A stretch of DNA of 64,000 bases from Theodoxus fluviatilis (taxonomy: Eukaryota; Mollusca; Gastropoda; Cycloneritida; Neritidae): contig JAWQFJ010012262.1 of NCBI GenBank assembly GCA_034096865.1, positions 7,501 through 71,500 on the forward strand. Direction: 5' to 3'. The notes beneath the pieces were generated by a model. That model saw only the letters and a list, made by a program, of their open reading frames with translations. It was not told where the DNA came from and did not search any database. The translations under genes and the position numbers were made by a program. This document shows, piece by piece, positions 31,406 through 43,911 of the stretch; the first letter of the stretch is position 1; each line of letters opens with the position of its first letter.

Positions 31406-33038
31406 TTGGGCAAAATCAGAATCATTGATTTCCTGAATCCCTCTGTGGGAGAGGTCAAGGTCCCACCTTGCAGGTGCAGGGCGCGACAAGCCCAGTCCAA
31501 GATTCCGTCTGCGTATGACCACTCATGGTTGCCGGAGTGCCAGACCACGCCCTTTCCTCAACATGTGCCTGACGACATATCGGAATCCGATGCTTTTTAT
31601 CTCTATTTTAACAATGAAGTCATTGACTTGATGGTCGAAGAAATGAATCGCTACGCTGGACAAGTGAGGGTGAAGAAAGGAAGTGACGCGGGAATTTATT
31701 CTCGAGTGAATCAGTGGCAGCCTATCACTCGGCCCGAGATGGCTGCATTTCTCGCCGTGCTGCTACTGACAAGACTGACTGGCAGATCTTCCTATGGCCT
31801 GCTCTGGACGACCGACCCGATCCTCGAGATGCCTGGATTTAGAAAGATCATGTCCAAAAACAGGTTTTTGGCCATCCTGAGCTTTCTCCACCTCAACAAC
31901 AACGAGACTGCTAAGCCAAAACAGGATCCAGACCATGACAAGCTCCACAAGGTGAGACCGTTTCTCGATCTGCTGATCCCCCCTGTGGCAGAGGTTTTTC
32001 TCCCCTGGGAAAGAAGTTTCTGTGAATGAGAGTATGGTGGCTTTCAAAGGCTGAACTGAACTCATGCAATATATGCTTTCGAAACCCAGCAAGTGGGGGA
32101 TGAAAGTATGGGCGCTGGCCGACTCTGGCACTGGGTATGTGTGGAACTGGAAGATGTACGTTGGCAAAGAAACTGTCCCACGGGAGCATGGTGTGGGTCA
32201 TCATGTAGTGTGTTCCCTGACCCAACCACTCTTGGGAAAGGGACACATCGCATATATGGACAATTTATTTTCCTCCCCTGGCCTCTTCCAAGAACTGGTG
32301 CAATGTGGGACAAATCAACGAGGAGTTCCCGACTCCATCAGGCAGGCCAAGCCAACTGCTGAACAACCACTTAACACTTATCGAGATGACAAGATCCTGT
32401 ACATGACCTGGCAGAACAAGAGACCAGTCAACTTGATGACAACCGTCCAGACCAGACAGACCTTCATGAAGGAAGTCAGGTCCAAACACCACCCCAACAA
32501 GAAAAGGATTGTAGAGAAGCCTGCTGCCATCGAGGCCTACACTCGACACATGGGAGGAGTGGACAGGGCAGACCGCCAACTAGCCAACTACCTGATGTCC
32601 CACCGGTGTGCCAAATGGTGGAAGAAGCTGTTCTTCTATCTCCTGGAAATGTGCTTTTGCAACGTCCTGGTCATCTGGAAATTCAAGAAAGTTGGTGCCA
32701 GGATGAGTGCAGAAAAGTTCCGTCTGCAGATTGCCCATGGCCTCCTTTCTGGCTACCAGGGGTCCACAGCAAGGCATTGAGGAACAATGGCTGCCACTCC
32801 ACCTGACAGGCTTGTGAAAAGTGAGCATCACACTGCCCTCAATTCCCATCATCTGCCCTCAGGAAGAATATCCCAGCACGACTTTGTGGTTTGCTCTGAC
32901 AGGGATGTCAAGCGGAACCAGACTCAGTACATTTGCGAGAAGTGCCAAGTGCCTATGTGCTTTTATCCCTGCTTCAAGAGATACCGCACCTTGATGTCCT
33001 TCAAGGTGGCCTGCATCCCTAATCTGCACAAAGAGTAG
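31406..33038 (+). pseudogene. piggyBac transposase, three frames (pseudogene)
   Basis: Frame one has DAFYLYFNNEVIDLMVEEMN, a PEMAAFLAVLLLT block and LSFLHLNNNETAK. A frameshift near 32005 leads to VSVNESMVAFKG, and a TGA at 32052 follows. Frame two continues with GHIAYMDNLFSS and MGGVDRADRQLANYL. A third frame carries the C-terminal Cys-rich finger (CSD...CEKCQVPMCFYPC). Domain order is that of piggyBac (DDE_Tnp_1_7 plus CRD). The first catalytic Asp is Asn (codon 32025-32027); the other two remain. There is no start ATG at the left. The element cannot be active. A right end with TTAA lies at 33327. Confidence 0.92.
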
Positions 33039-33194
33039 GCCCTACAGTTGCATCATCCACTCAAATAAAGGTTTAAAACTTATCACTTTGTTTTTTGTGT
33101 TGTCTCTGTTTTTTATCATATTGTATTGCATGGACATAAATTTCATTGGGTCTATCAGAGAGAGCATTCAATTTTCCATCATTCCACCAAAACT

Positions 33195-33330
33195 TTTGCC
33201 TCTATAGCAAAGAATAAAATAATTGTATATTTTTAAACAGAAGAGGGGTCTCCGTTTTTGGGCACGTCCAGAAAATAACTGGCTACAGGGAGTAAAAACC
33301 GTGAAAAATTAATGCCGTCCAGAGGGTTAA
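33195..33330 (+). mobile_element. piggyBac right terminal region and TTAA
   Basis: The block from CCTCTATAGCAAAGAATAAA to ATGCCGTCCAGAGGG is followed by TTAA at 33327-33330, the piggyBac target. The same terminus occurs at 28905-28988, without a 40-bp stretch present here. No TTAACCCTCTGG left end was found in the window. Confidence 0.7.
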
Positions 33331-33392
33331 CACAGTTGCTACATGTTTATGACATTATCAAACTATTACACAACTCATAAACGCTTATTTAC

Positions 33393-36300
33393 TGTGGCGG
33401 TTCAAGCCCCCTGTTTTTTATTTTTTGTGTAGTTTTGTAACATGCCTATCTTGTGTTATATTCCCAATGCGTTTTTGAAAATGCGAGTTGGCGGTGAGCT
33501 GCTGAAGCCGTTAACAGGGCTAGGGAGAACGCCTACGTGACGGCGTCCTATTTTGGGGCTGTGTGAAGCGCGAGGTCAGGTGGACTTGAAGCTTTCCCCC
33601 TGCTCTGTTGTCTGGGAAGTTTAAGAATGCCAAACCATTACCCTCATTTTCTGCTTTGTTTCAAACTATGCAAGACTGGCTGGACGTAGCAGTCTGACCT
33701 TCTGTGAACTTTTTGTCTGGGTTACGTCTAGGTTTTAAAATCCAACGTTTGGCGCAATAAGCTGCAACGACCAGCTCAGCGTAACCAGGACACTGACGCT
33801 ATTCCTGACAATCTGATTGGTTGAGGCTGGTCACGAGTATGCTTTGTTATGATTCTTTAGACGATGCACGAGTGAGTTAGATTCAGTGTGCGCTTAGCCG
33901 TGAATGTCTAAGTGATGTCTAAAGAGTAGGATTCGCCACTCCGTGCTGAACAGAGGGGCACATTAAAGAATCTCAAGAATCATGTACTAAAAACGTACTG
34001 TATCCCCATATGTGCGCGCGCGCACAGCCTGCTGTATTAGGAGGCTAGATCGAGTCGACGCAGCTGTGACTATGAGTGGCAGTCAAGGTATGGAGAAGAA
34101 ATCTTTTAAAGACTGATTCCCCGTCATCTGATTGATGATTGAAGACCAGAGTCCATCTTCAGGAGGAAGGAACGATCCTCACTGAATCCCCAGTATTCAT
34201 CGTATGGAGAATCTCCCTCAGTCTACGCGAAACGCTAGGCTGAGTGTCAAGCGTGAAAATCTATCTCCACCCAAGCGGTGGAGCTGTGTCGTGTTGTGTG
34301 TGGAATACACAACACGTTTTATGGCCTTTCTAATCTCTCTAAGGAATAGCCTTTGTGAGAGAGATTGTGTGTGATGGTCTGTGAGACCAGAATGATGTGA
34401 ATGAAATTTCATGTGACGCACTCCCGAAATAGCGTCGCACGTCAGCGTGAAAAGACTCGCTTATAGTAAGTACTCTTGAAATCCAGTCTGTTGTCGTTTC
34501 AGAGGAAGTTTTCCTCTACATTCAGTCAAAGATTATGTAGGTTGACCAGCCTAATTGATTGTTTAATCCATTTTGTTTTTATAGCATTCTCGTGTCATGA
34601 TCTAGTTCATTAAAGAAAATCATTATTGAACACTGTCATGTTATGTGAGAGAGTGGGAGAGAATGAATTATATAGTTGACCCCCTCCACGTATACCCCTA
34701 GACCAAGAGAAGAAAGAAGAATTTGCAAATTGCGCCAATTAAAGTGGAGGGTACGTCACATTTACACAGGAACATTTGATCAAGAAACCATTTCAGGTGT
34801 TGGAGATACCTCCCTTTTTGTTTACTTTTCTGTAGACTTGGGAACGTTCCGAGTATTCATCTAATACTTAAAATTGAATGTTTTGGAAAGATGAGCTTTG
34901 AAAATACGGACGACTGACATGGATAATCATCCCGTCACTGAAGCAGGCATGAAAAGCATTGATGATTATATAAAATACCACCAAAAGATGATTCAATATT
35001 TGCAAGCACTGAAACGACAAATATGCCTTTCCTTTTTTGACTCACTCCACAGGTAATTGCTCACATCACTCAGGAGCTGAAAAAGAATGACCCCTGTCTT
35101 CTGCAGTCCAGCAATTGGCATGGGCTTTGATTCACTCTGTGTCAGCGGAGTCACACACGCCAGGCCAAACGAAGCATCGTCATTTTTGCTCAGCTGATAG
35201 GCAGAGCACACCATCAAGGACAGGCGTCTGCTCTACTTCAGCGCAATGACAGTGGACCTAACACCAGCACCAATGAGCACATGAAAGAACTTTGTCTCAC
35301 TGATGCTTGCCTGCATCTTGTGCTCCTGAAAGCTTTTGGCTTCCATGAATCTCCAAAATCGGGTTCATGCAAATGCTGCTGCAATTGTACCAAGTCATGT
35401 GCCTGTGAATCATGCATCACTGGCAGCAGCACTGCGCAGAGTGTTTCTGATTAAGTTCCTTGAACAACTACACCACATGTGGCTAGAATAATTCCACTTG
35501 AGAGATATATATCCTACTGCAATGAAAATTATCTAATGGCAGGGATGTTCCCTTGAAGACTGCAAATCCAATTTATAGCTAAGCTTGTGGTGTGTCCACC
35601 ACAATTCAACAACTCGTCTCGTTATAACCTTAATGGTGCAGTAGGTACTTGTATTATAGCTCTGCTGTCTCACAAAAAATGAGCTGATATTGCAACTTGT
35701 TCAGTATAATGACAACTTTTTTCCTCAATGATTCCTACCAGTACAGTGAAACTGCAAAATGTCATCTGAATGGCATGCATGTGGCTCATTGAGAAAAACT
35801 TCTCTTCCCTTTGAAATGCACAGATAGAGTCACCTGGTCACACAATGCAGTGTTGCTTTTGAAGGAATTGTGGAGAAACAATCAAGCCTATTTCACCACC
35901 AACTGCATCACCCAAAAGCAGGCATGGAGAAAGGTCTCAGAGCAGATGAAAGAAAGCTAAAAGGCTTTATAACAGTGGTTAAGACTGCTACAAAACATTC
36001 TAAAGCATGAGACAGGTTTGTCCATCTCTGATTTGCTCTAACAGATCAGTTTTCTCATAACAGTTGTGTCCTCATAAAATTATGGGCATCTGTGGTGGAA
36101 AAATGGTTTCTTACTTGCTTTCATGAGATTTCTGTAACGCGTCGTGAAACTTTGCACATTCCCTTCATTTTAGTTATTCTCCTATTTGTAAATGATAAAG
36201 CCCTCAAGGGTAAAGAAAAGAAATCACATGAACTAGTAGTGACTAAAGGCATTCTTCCAGTTCAACAATATGAAATGAATAGCTTTGGGTTTGTCATTGA

Positions 36301-36704
36301 TGACGTGTCTGGGGTGTGACTTTGATTCTACAGAGGAGTTCCTTCCGTCGGCTGTTCGGAGTCGAGGCCTTAAGAGTGGTTAGGCGTGTCTTGTATTTGA
36401 AGACGCCGCCCCTGTTTTGTTCTGAGGCACTAGAGTTGAATTGTTGTGTGAGTGTGAGCTCATCCTTATTGGAGAATCGTTAGATCCTTTCTTCGGGGGA
36501 ATCCTTTAGCTGGGGTTGGGTTTGTCTTTATAATAAAATTTGGTTCATTGTTTCCCAGTGCCCGGGTTTTCATTTATCTTGTTGTTTATTAAATTTATAT
36601 ACTTTGTGATCTCAGGAATGTGGTGATTGGGGTTTTGTTGAAAACCTCCCCCCTTGGTTAATTAAATTTATTTAATGACTTAAAAGAAAGGGGACCCCGC
36701 CACA
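33393..36704. other. 3.3-kb block bounded by TGTGGCGG ... CCGCCACA
   Basis: TGTGGCGG at 33393-33400 and its complement CCGCCACA at 36697-36704 bracket a mostly non-coding block with TG...CA ends like an LTR-type element or a remnant of one. Flanks show no clear target duplication. The interior has a polyadenylation-like ATAATAAAATTT near 36530 and includes a helicase fragment at 35.1-35.45 kb. The boundary claim rests on 8 bp only. Confidence 0.3.
35100..35455 (+). pseudogene. RecQ-type helicase fragment (motifs V-VI and Zn region)
   Basis: One frame gives AIGMGFDSLCVSGVTHARP, resembling RecQ motif V (GMGID..V..V.H..P). The next frame gives QLIGRAHHQGQASALL, resembling motif VI (QEIGRAGRDGxxSxAxL). 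Then come MKELC..DACLHLVLLKAFGF and a Cys cluster (CKCCCNCTKSCACESC), like the zinc-binding region that follows in RecQ. GRAGRD has become GRAHHQ, losing the arginine finger region, and a frameshift lies between motifs. Only this fragment of the helicase is visible, so it is a relic. Confidence 0.62.
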
Positions 36705-37131
36705 AGCTGCTTAAAAAGGATATTGCAGTGAATCCTGTCAGGCCCATTGCATCCCTGCCACTGTCCCTGAGCTCTGCTACACAGCTGCAGCAGCCACCCA
36801 GTGGAAAGGGAACATCTCCACAAGCTTTTCCCTTGGCTGAAAGGTGATCTCAGCTTTATCTATGTCCCAAGCAGCTTGTGAACTAGCAGATGCTTGTAAA
36901 GATGGTAAAGTTGTAGTGCCTAAATGGCACTTGGCAACAGTGTTGTCAGTGAACCCAAGTGGCCCTGCCGAAGTAGTAGACACTGCGGTACTGAGTAACT
37001 ATTGTGATGCCTGTGCCGAATCAAAGAAAAGAGGGTGAAGACTTGGCCAGGTGGCTTGCTGGACACAAAGACATGTCAAAAGAACCAGAAAGGTTCTGCT
37101 GGGCAAATGGAGTCTGCAGGTATGTTGAAAA
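36705..37131 (+). other. Unassigned region with broken open frames
   Basis: One frame holds PKWHLATVLSVNPSGPAEVV and SNYCDACAESKKRG before a stop; the next frame continues EDLARWLAGHKD and CWANGVCRY. The split Cys-rich frame looks like a decayed protein, perhaps from a DNA transposon, but I cannot name the family. Confidence 0.3.
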
Positions 37132-37790
37132 TGTTTCAAAGGTCAGAATCCAAACATCATTTGATGTATGCGGGTGTTAGTGGCGACTGATAATTTGGAG
37201 AGTTGACCCCCTCTGGAGGGAATGCAGGTGGTCAGCCGAAAATTAATGAAACAATAGGAGAGAGAGAGAGAGACAGAAAGACTTGATGGTGCAATGATAG
37301 GAGACGCAGAGGACTGCTCCAGGGAGAAGGTGCCATTGTCCATTGTTAAGTCATCATCGCTGGGACAATAAGCACGCCGGACCCTTCCTCGAAAGTTCAC
37401 CGAGACAGAGTTTTGGGACTGTCTGGCGCCGCCTCACTCGGACGGCTGATGACAGTCTGTGATAACGAGGGACGGTGAAGTTATAGCAGGGAGAAACCGG
37501 CCAGTCAAGCAGTTTAGGCTCTGGATCTATTCCACTCCCGTCCACGCCTGGCGGTTACGGGAGGCGAAGCAACCCTTCCTGGCAATTTGTGCACAAGATT
37601 CAATGTGGAGAGTCTCGACCATGCCCTCCACAACAAATCTGCCACCATTCAACAAGATGGATGAGTAGATTGACACCTGTTCTCTCTCTCTGTCTTCATC
37701 CCCCCCCCCCTTGTGAATGTGAAAAGAATTTTGAACCAAGGAACTGAACTTTTGTGAATGAAACCCTCTCCTTAGTGATGAACATTAACA
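37132..37790 (+). mobile_element. LTR of a gypsy-type element, copy 1
   Basis: Contains AGTGGCGACTGATAATTTGG and GTTGACCCCCTCTGGAGG, a GA-rich run, and a CGTCCACGCCTGGCGGTTAC block, shared with the LTRs at 45434-45846 (+) and 50290-50935 (-). It is followed directly by integrase-domain coding sequence with no primer site, so internal DNA between LTR and pol has been lost. Confidence 0.8.
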
Positions 37791-37794
37791 GAAA

Positions 37795-39218
37795 GTGTGT
37801 CTCAAAGACACCTTTCTGAGTGATATGCTGGATGGAAAAAGCAGCATAGATGAGTCAAAGGACGAACTCTCTGAAGTCTCACTAAGCGAGACGGGCCCAG
37901 AAACGTCAGATCTGACTAACGAACAGTGGAATGATCCAACGCTAGTGCCCCTCTTCAAAGAGATAGGTCAGAATGAGCCAGGAAAGGCACAAGGGTGCTA
38001 TTACCTGAAGAAGGGGCTCTTGATGAGAAAAAGTCGCCCACCATAGGCCTCACCTCATGATGAGTGTAGAGAGGAGCAGCAAATTGTACTACCTCAGAGC
38101 AGGAGACAGTTCGTGCTCAAACTTGCCCATGGTGATCCCATGAGTGGACACCTTGGAGTAGGCAAAACTTATCAGAAGCTAAAGAAAAGCTTCTACTGGC
38201 CAGGGATGCTGGCTGATGTGAAGAAAGTTTGCCCAAACTGTTCAGTGTGTCAAGTGGCTGGAAAAAAGGGACAAGACCCGCCTAAGGCAGCTCTTCGTCC
38301 TATCCCAGTGGTGGAGGAACCATTTTCACGCGGCATCGTGGATTGCGTGGGCCCACTTCCGAAAAGCAAAAGCGGGCATGAATATCTCCTCACCATCACG
38401 TGCGCCACAACCAGATTTGTAGAAGCAGTGCCACTGAGACGAATCCATGCCAAAGCCGTGAGTGAACAGCTGGTAAAGTTCTTCACTACCTTCGGCTTGC
38501 CACACGAAGTGCAAACTGATCAAGACACGAATTTCACCTCCAGTATTTTCCTTCAATGCTAGGAAAATTGAGAATAAAACATGTGGTGAGTAGTCCATCT
38601 CACCCGGAGAGCCAGGGTGCTCTCGAAAGATTTCATCACACCTGAAGGAGTTGCTGAGATGCTATTGTGATGGCAGGACTAGTGACTGGCCGGAAGGAGT
38701 TCCTTTTGTGCTCTTTGCTATCAGGAGTTAAGTTCAGGAATCGTTAGGCTTCACTCCGTTTGAACTCGTGTTCGGACATGAGGTGCGAGGACCTCTAGAG
38801 GTTGTGAAAGAGAACTGGTCCCAAAGGAAGACAAAAGCAGATCTGTTGACTTACGTCACAGATTTTATAGAGTGACTAGAGCATGCAGTGACCTGCGCCA
38901 AGAAACATTTGGGAGATTTCAAAGAGCGCATGAAGGTTTGGTATGATCGCAAAGCTAGGGACAGACAGTTCCAGTTTGGTGACAAAGTCCTGGTGATGAC
39001 TCCTGTCGAGGGCAATGTTACCGCGGGCCCTACACCATAGTGGAAAAGAGGGGTGATGTGACTTATGTCATTAGCACGCCTGACAGTCGAAAGAAAAGTC
39101 GGCTGTGCCACCTCAACATGCTGAAGAAGTTCCACGAGAACGAACAGCGAGAGCGAGTGGCATGTGTGACAGCAAAGTTGGAGATGAGCAAGAACGAAGA
39201 AAGTGAGATCACTGTGTG
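37795..39218 (+). pseudogene. Gypsy pol fragment: RNase H-integrase linker and integrase
   Basis: The frame starts in the linker (NEQWNDPTLVPLFKEI), passes a stop near 38044, then gives an H2C2 zinc module (GHLGVGKTY...FYWPGM...CPNCSVCQ) and the integrase core. DCVGPLPKS is followed by TCATTRFVEAVPLR, LPHEVQTDQDTNFTS and, after a frameshift near 38545, SHPESQGALERFHHTLKELL. The three acidic residues are Asp, Asp and Glu. The C-terminal part (PYTIVEKRGDVTYVI...CHLNMLKKFHENE) ends at a stop near 39218. Several stops and frameshifts make it non-functional. Confidence 0.9.
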
Positions 39219-40020
39219 ACTCCCACAAATGATCTTTCCCTTATTATTACATCATTATTATTTCCCTTTTTCTATTGCATAACTATGATCATTTGTGTGT
39301 GTGTTATGGCGTTCTATTCCTTATTATCATCAATGCATATAACCCCTTTTCATTGTGTAGGGTATGGGTAGCAGTTCTTGTGTTAAGGATGCATTTTTAC
39401 ATCCCACCGCACTGTTGAATCTGTAGCAGATGACGCGTTAGGCACAGTCTCTCCTCTTTCTGGTTCTGTTACATCCCCCTTGCTTGCGGTTCTGGGGGGG
39501 CTGCACTTCTCCCGGGCAGGTTATCTGGTGACAGATTGAAACCAGAGTTGTTTTTCTGGAGGCTAGCTTTTATGGGCGCAGGAATTTGACCCCGTTCTGC
39601 TTCTTGTTGAACTTGTGTTCCTTGCAATACAAGCGATTATTATTTAGGGATTTCATGTTCAGGCATGAGGACATGTGAGTGTAAATTGGTGCCAGAAAAT
39701 AGTTCCAGACAATTTTCTGGCGGGTTGCTGAGTTCCTTTTTTCCTTGGTCGTTGTGGAGAGAGGAGGTGCTCGTGTGTTTCTGAGGACGTGAGCCGGACA
39801 ACGAGTTCAATTCTAGTTTTGTGACGTGCATCAATGCACAGGTATGTTGAGAATCCTTACTTGTCTTTTGTTTTATCTCTTGTAATTATTTTTATTTGTT
39901 TTTTGACATTTGATGCATTCTTGATGATGTCGACTGATAGGTTGACTTTAATGTAGAGAAGTGATTCTTTGGAAGTTTGGTTCTGGCTTGAGTAGGGAAG
40001 GGTAAAGGTAAAAAGGTGTT
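39219..40020. other. Unassigned DNA after gypsy pol
   Basis: T-rich, no coding. A TGTTACATCCCCC at about 39468 resembles an LTR start, and the next gypsy gag begins at 43.9 kb after two insertions, so this may be an old LTR broken by the SINE and LINE. Unproven. Confidence 0.3.
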
Positions 40021-40029
40021 GTTTTTTAT

Positions 40030-40425
40030 AGCGACTTACACCCTTTGTCTGGGTCTCAAACCGCTTACACTTTACCCCCTGATCACTGGGCATCTTCATC
40101 AATCCTTACTGGTACCTCACAACAAACATAGTGACAAACATTTAAGACGCACACAGTCAGGTACCAGCACCAACTCCGCTCCCTGGGGAGTATTCCAACC
40201 CGATGCTGGCGCTTGGCCGCATACAAGGGTTAATCGCACTACGTTTTTGCCAATATTGCCCTCACAGGTACCCGGTTTTACTCCTGGGTGGGGAGAAACA
40301 ATGCGAGTTAAGCATCTTGCTCAAGGATGCAACTCTGGGAACCGCGCAGCTTCGAACGCCGTACCCACTGGCTGCAAGCGACTGTAGGTCCAGCGCACTA
40401 ACCACTCGGCCACAGAGCCCCCCCA
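40030..40425 (-). mobile_element. tRNA-derived SINE (Leu/Ser-like head)
   Basis: On the - strand it starts GGGCTCTGTGGCCGAGTGG with TTAGTGCGCTGGA, a good A box, and has GGCGTTCGAAGC as a B-box. The body has CCTTGAGCAAGATGCTTAAC, CCCACCCAGGAGTAAAACC and GGGAGCGGAGTTGGTGC. A diverged relative lies at 13905-14245. The tRNA-like part has an insertion relative to a real tRNA, so it is not a tRNA gene. Confidence 0.8.
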
Positions 40426-41160
40426 GAGAAGGGAAAGGAAAGATTCTTGTTCTCAAGTGATGTTTTTATGTAAATATTTCACTAGTTCTCAATAGCTTTT
40501 TTCACAATGATAATGTATAAAACCTTTCTTTCGTTTTGCATTCGGTCTGCCTTATCTTGTATATCTTTTGTGTTACAATAATTACTATGATTGAAATGTG
40601 TTTTTTTTTTCGTTATGCTGAAACCGAGAGGATTCCCTTTTTTACTAGAGCTATAATCGTTCTATAGATGAGGCCTACTTGCCGCAGGGTGCCACGCGGC
40701 TCTCTCTCCCCCTCTCTCGCTCCTGATTCTCCCCCTTCCATCACAGCCAGCCTGTGGTGATGCTCGGCTGGGCGGGAAAGTAGCATGCCCTATCCCCCTC
40801 TCTCCCCTGACGCCTCCCCTCCCCTCTCCCCTAGCCGCATGGTGGTGATGCTGGGTTGGAAGTGGCACGCTCTGCGCATGCGCAAGGAGAAGGTCGTATG
40901 CTAATGAGGCCTCCCGTATGACACGGCAGTCTATTGTTAGCACAGGTCTTCCCCACAGAATGTCAACAAACCCTTTCTCCGCAGCAGAAGCTGTCTGCCA
41001 CAGAAATTCTCTAGCCTTTCCGTGCTCAGAGTTTTTATCAGGAAGTATCCCAAATTGATACTTGTTGTTCCGTACAGTTGAGCCTTGGAGATCATGGAGG
41101 ATTTTCAGTATACTTCTCTCAGTTTCAGTAGTTTGACGGACTTAGGAAATGTTTTGGTTT
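40426..41160. other. Unassigned DNA
   Basis: T-rich, then a CT-rich patch (40690-40840). No recognised coding sequence. Confidence 0.35.
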
Positions 41161-41164
41161 TCTG

Positions 41165-43035
41165 CATGGGTTCAGGACCTACATTTACCTCATGTGTGCG
41201 GAGGTGCTGAACATTTTAATCAAACGTAATAAAGATATTAAAGGCATCCAAATAAATGGCAAAGAATACCTAGTTTGTCAATATGCTGATGACACGGAAT
41301 TTCTACTTGATGGTTCTGAGCAGTCTCTGCGAGCCACTCTTCGAACGTTAGACACATTTAGAAAAATATCTGGACAAAAAATGAACACTAGGAAAACTAA
41401 GGCTGTATGGATAGGTTCCATGGCAAAATCAATGATGCGCCTGTGCACGGACGTTCGACTCAATTGGACGACGGAACCGTTCAAAATATTAGGAATAGTA
41501 CTAACAGATAACATGGATGGAATAGTAGACATGAATTATCAGCATGTAACTAGAAAGATACACTCTTTGCTTCATATATGGAGAAGGAGGAACCTAACGC
41601 TGCTAGGGAAAGTAACATTAGTGGAGTCGCTTGCAGTTTCAAAATTGACATATTTCTTAATGAACATTCCAAGACCACCTGACTCTACAATGAAGGAACT
41701 CCAGAAGGAATTTTATGCATTTATATGGGGGGGGCAAAATAGATAAGATAAAGCGAACTGTAATTACCAAAACATATGCTGAAGGAGGTTTGCAGATGAC
41801 TGATCTTCATGCATATGACAGGGCGCTAAAACTAACATGGATCAACCGATTAGCATTAGCACCTGAAATGGGTATTCCTCTCGGAAAAGTAATTGATATT
41901 AACACTTTAATCGAAACTGGGGGATGTATAAGTCAGTCTGCAATAAGCAGTGTGAGGAACGTTTTCTGGAAGCAGGTTTTGGAAATCTGGAATGAATTTG
42001 TAAGCAAGCACTATCGGCACTTTTTAACCTGTGACCTTTTACATCAGCCATTGTGGAACAATCCGCAATATAAAGATAAAACTTACTTTAAAAAAACATG
42101 GTTTGACGTAGGAATTAGAAGTATGAAAGATATTGTTCATCCGAACAGGGGATTTAAATCATTTGAAGAGTTAAAATGTCACTTTAGCCTACAAGGAAAC
42201 TTTTTGGAATATGCAAAACTATTAAGCATAATCCCCGCTCACTGGAAGAGTAGTATTGAAAGAGCTACCGCAAGTAGTATGGCTTGTGAGGGGGATCTAC
42301 CGATATGATCCTTTTTGCTAAAAAATAAAACAAAACTTGCGAGAATGTACTATACAATTCTTAGTGAAAATAGCCAAAAACCTACTTCGCAAACATCTTG
42401 GGAAAAAAGATTGGGAGTATCTGAATTGCCATGGAGGCGGTATTATATGATTCCCTTTGTAGCAACAAGAAAAGTGAAACTTAGGAACTTTCAGTATAAA
42501 ATTCTGCACAGAATACTACCCGTTAATGAATATTTGTTTAAGCTAAAGATTGTTCAGAGTAATGTCTGCTCTTTCTGTTTGACAGAACCCTAAACTTTGG
42601 AGCATCTCTTTGTTGACTGTATTGTTAGTGAAACATTTTGGAAAGAAATTATTTGTTTCCTTCGAAGCAAGACAAGGATTCCCTTACATTTGAATAAGCA
42701 AAATATTTTGTTTGGCTCACCAGACTATGATGCATGTACAAACCATATCATTCTGCTAGGAAAGAAACACATACATTACAAAAGATCCATGAATGAATTG
42801 CCTTCATTTGAAGACTTTAAAAAATTTATGTTTAATGTGTTGAATACAGAAGAGTGTGCTGCTAGAATGGCAGGTAATTTTGAGAAATTTAAGTCGAGGT
42901 GGAATTCTTTTTTACAGGAATGAGGGCCGTTGTGAATGCATGTACATTTCTGTTACAGAGTCTATGATCCAACCTTGATATTTGTATCCTTTTTTTAAAT
43001 AAATAAAGTGTTAAAAAAAGAAAAGAAAAAAAAGA
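41165..43035 (+). mobile_element. 5'-truncated Tx1/L1-like LINE (RT C-terminal half, zinc finger, A-rich tail)
   Basis: The frame has CAEVLNILIKRN, VCQYADDTEFLLDGSEQSL (YADD catalytic motif), KISGQKMNTRKTKAVWIGS, FKILGIVLTDN, WRRRNLTLLGKVTLVESLAV and FIWGG. It then shifts one frame at an eight-G run near 41730 and continues GGLQMTDLHAYDRALKLTWI. After a TGA (42306) and a TAA (42591) the same frame reaches a C-terminal zinc-finger block (CSFCLTEP...EHLFVDCIVSETFW). The 3' end is AATAAATAAAG and an A-rich tail. Motifs fit the L1/Tx1 branch. One frameshift plus two nonsense changes make it dead but relatively young. Confidence 0.88.
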
Positions 43036-43905
43036 AGATGAAGTGATGTATTGTACTGATTATTGTTATTCTCATGGTTTTGTGCGTGACCGAGCTGAGT
43101 TATTACTGTGTGTTTACAATGGGATTATTGGCATTTCACAGGAATGACGCTGACACATGTGTAGCAGAGCAAGCCTAGTGCACTGGTGGGAGCAGTCCTG
43201 AGGTTTGTGGGATTAGGCCTTACTCTGTTCTTGTTGCATTGAGTCATGTTTTAATTTGTAATGTTGTTATGATTTTATGCTGAAGTCTTGCAGTATTTCG
43301 GACTTTAACATTGTTTATATGATTAACTTTTGTTTGTAATCATTCCTTTGTGAATGATCGTAGTGGACTCCCATGATGTTAATCCTGCTTATATCGGTTT
43401 TATGACATTAATTGATTCATGCTCTGTAGCTTCTGCATAGTGCCTCGACTGTTTGTATTCTTGTTAAGTATTTTCTCAGGATGTTACGGATTAGACCCCA
43501 TGTCATTCTCCTACGGAATGGTACTACATCGGCAGACGTGTGTATTCAATGCATCAACAGTATTTTTGTGTGTGTTTGCAGTCATTTTACTCATTATTGC
43601 TGTATTATGATTACAGGTTGGTTAATAAAGAGAAGAAATGATGCAGTGAGTGCGGTTGTCCCTCTACTCTCGCTTCTTCTCGTCTCTTTCTGTCGACCAT
43701 CCGGTCACAGAAAAATGGCGTCGTCGGCAGGATCGAGCAACCTCAGGATGGCGGGCAGATCCCTCGTGGTGACGGTGACCAGTGATGCTCCCAGGTGCAT
43801 CAGGGCAGCAAGGAGGAGGGTTCCAGCCCATCCACGACCAAAGATGGTGGTGTTGTGAGGAGGTGTAGTGTGGGTAGCATTTAGAGAGACTCAGTGAGAT
43901 TAGAA
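43036..43905. other. Unassigned DNA with a possible primer-binding region before gag
   Basis: TG-rich sequence without coding. Near 43717 TGGCGTCGTCGGCAGGATCG resembles the TGG-starting tRNA primer-binding site of gypsy elements, about 190 bp before gag. The LTR that should end just upstream was not confirmed. Confidence 0.4.
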
Positions 43906-43911
43906 ATAATC

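Noticed and set aside
40350..40425. A tRNA-Leu/Ser gene on the - strand
   Set aside because: A and B boxes are present but the arms do not pair well and a SINE body follows.
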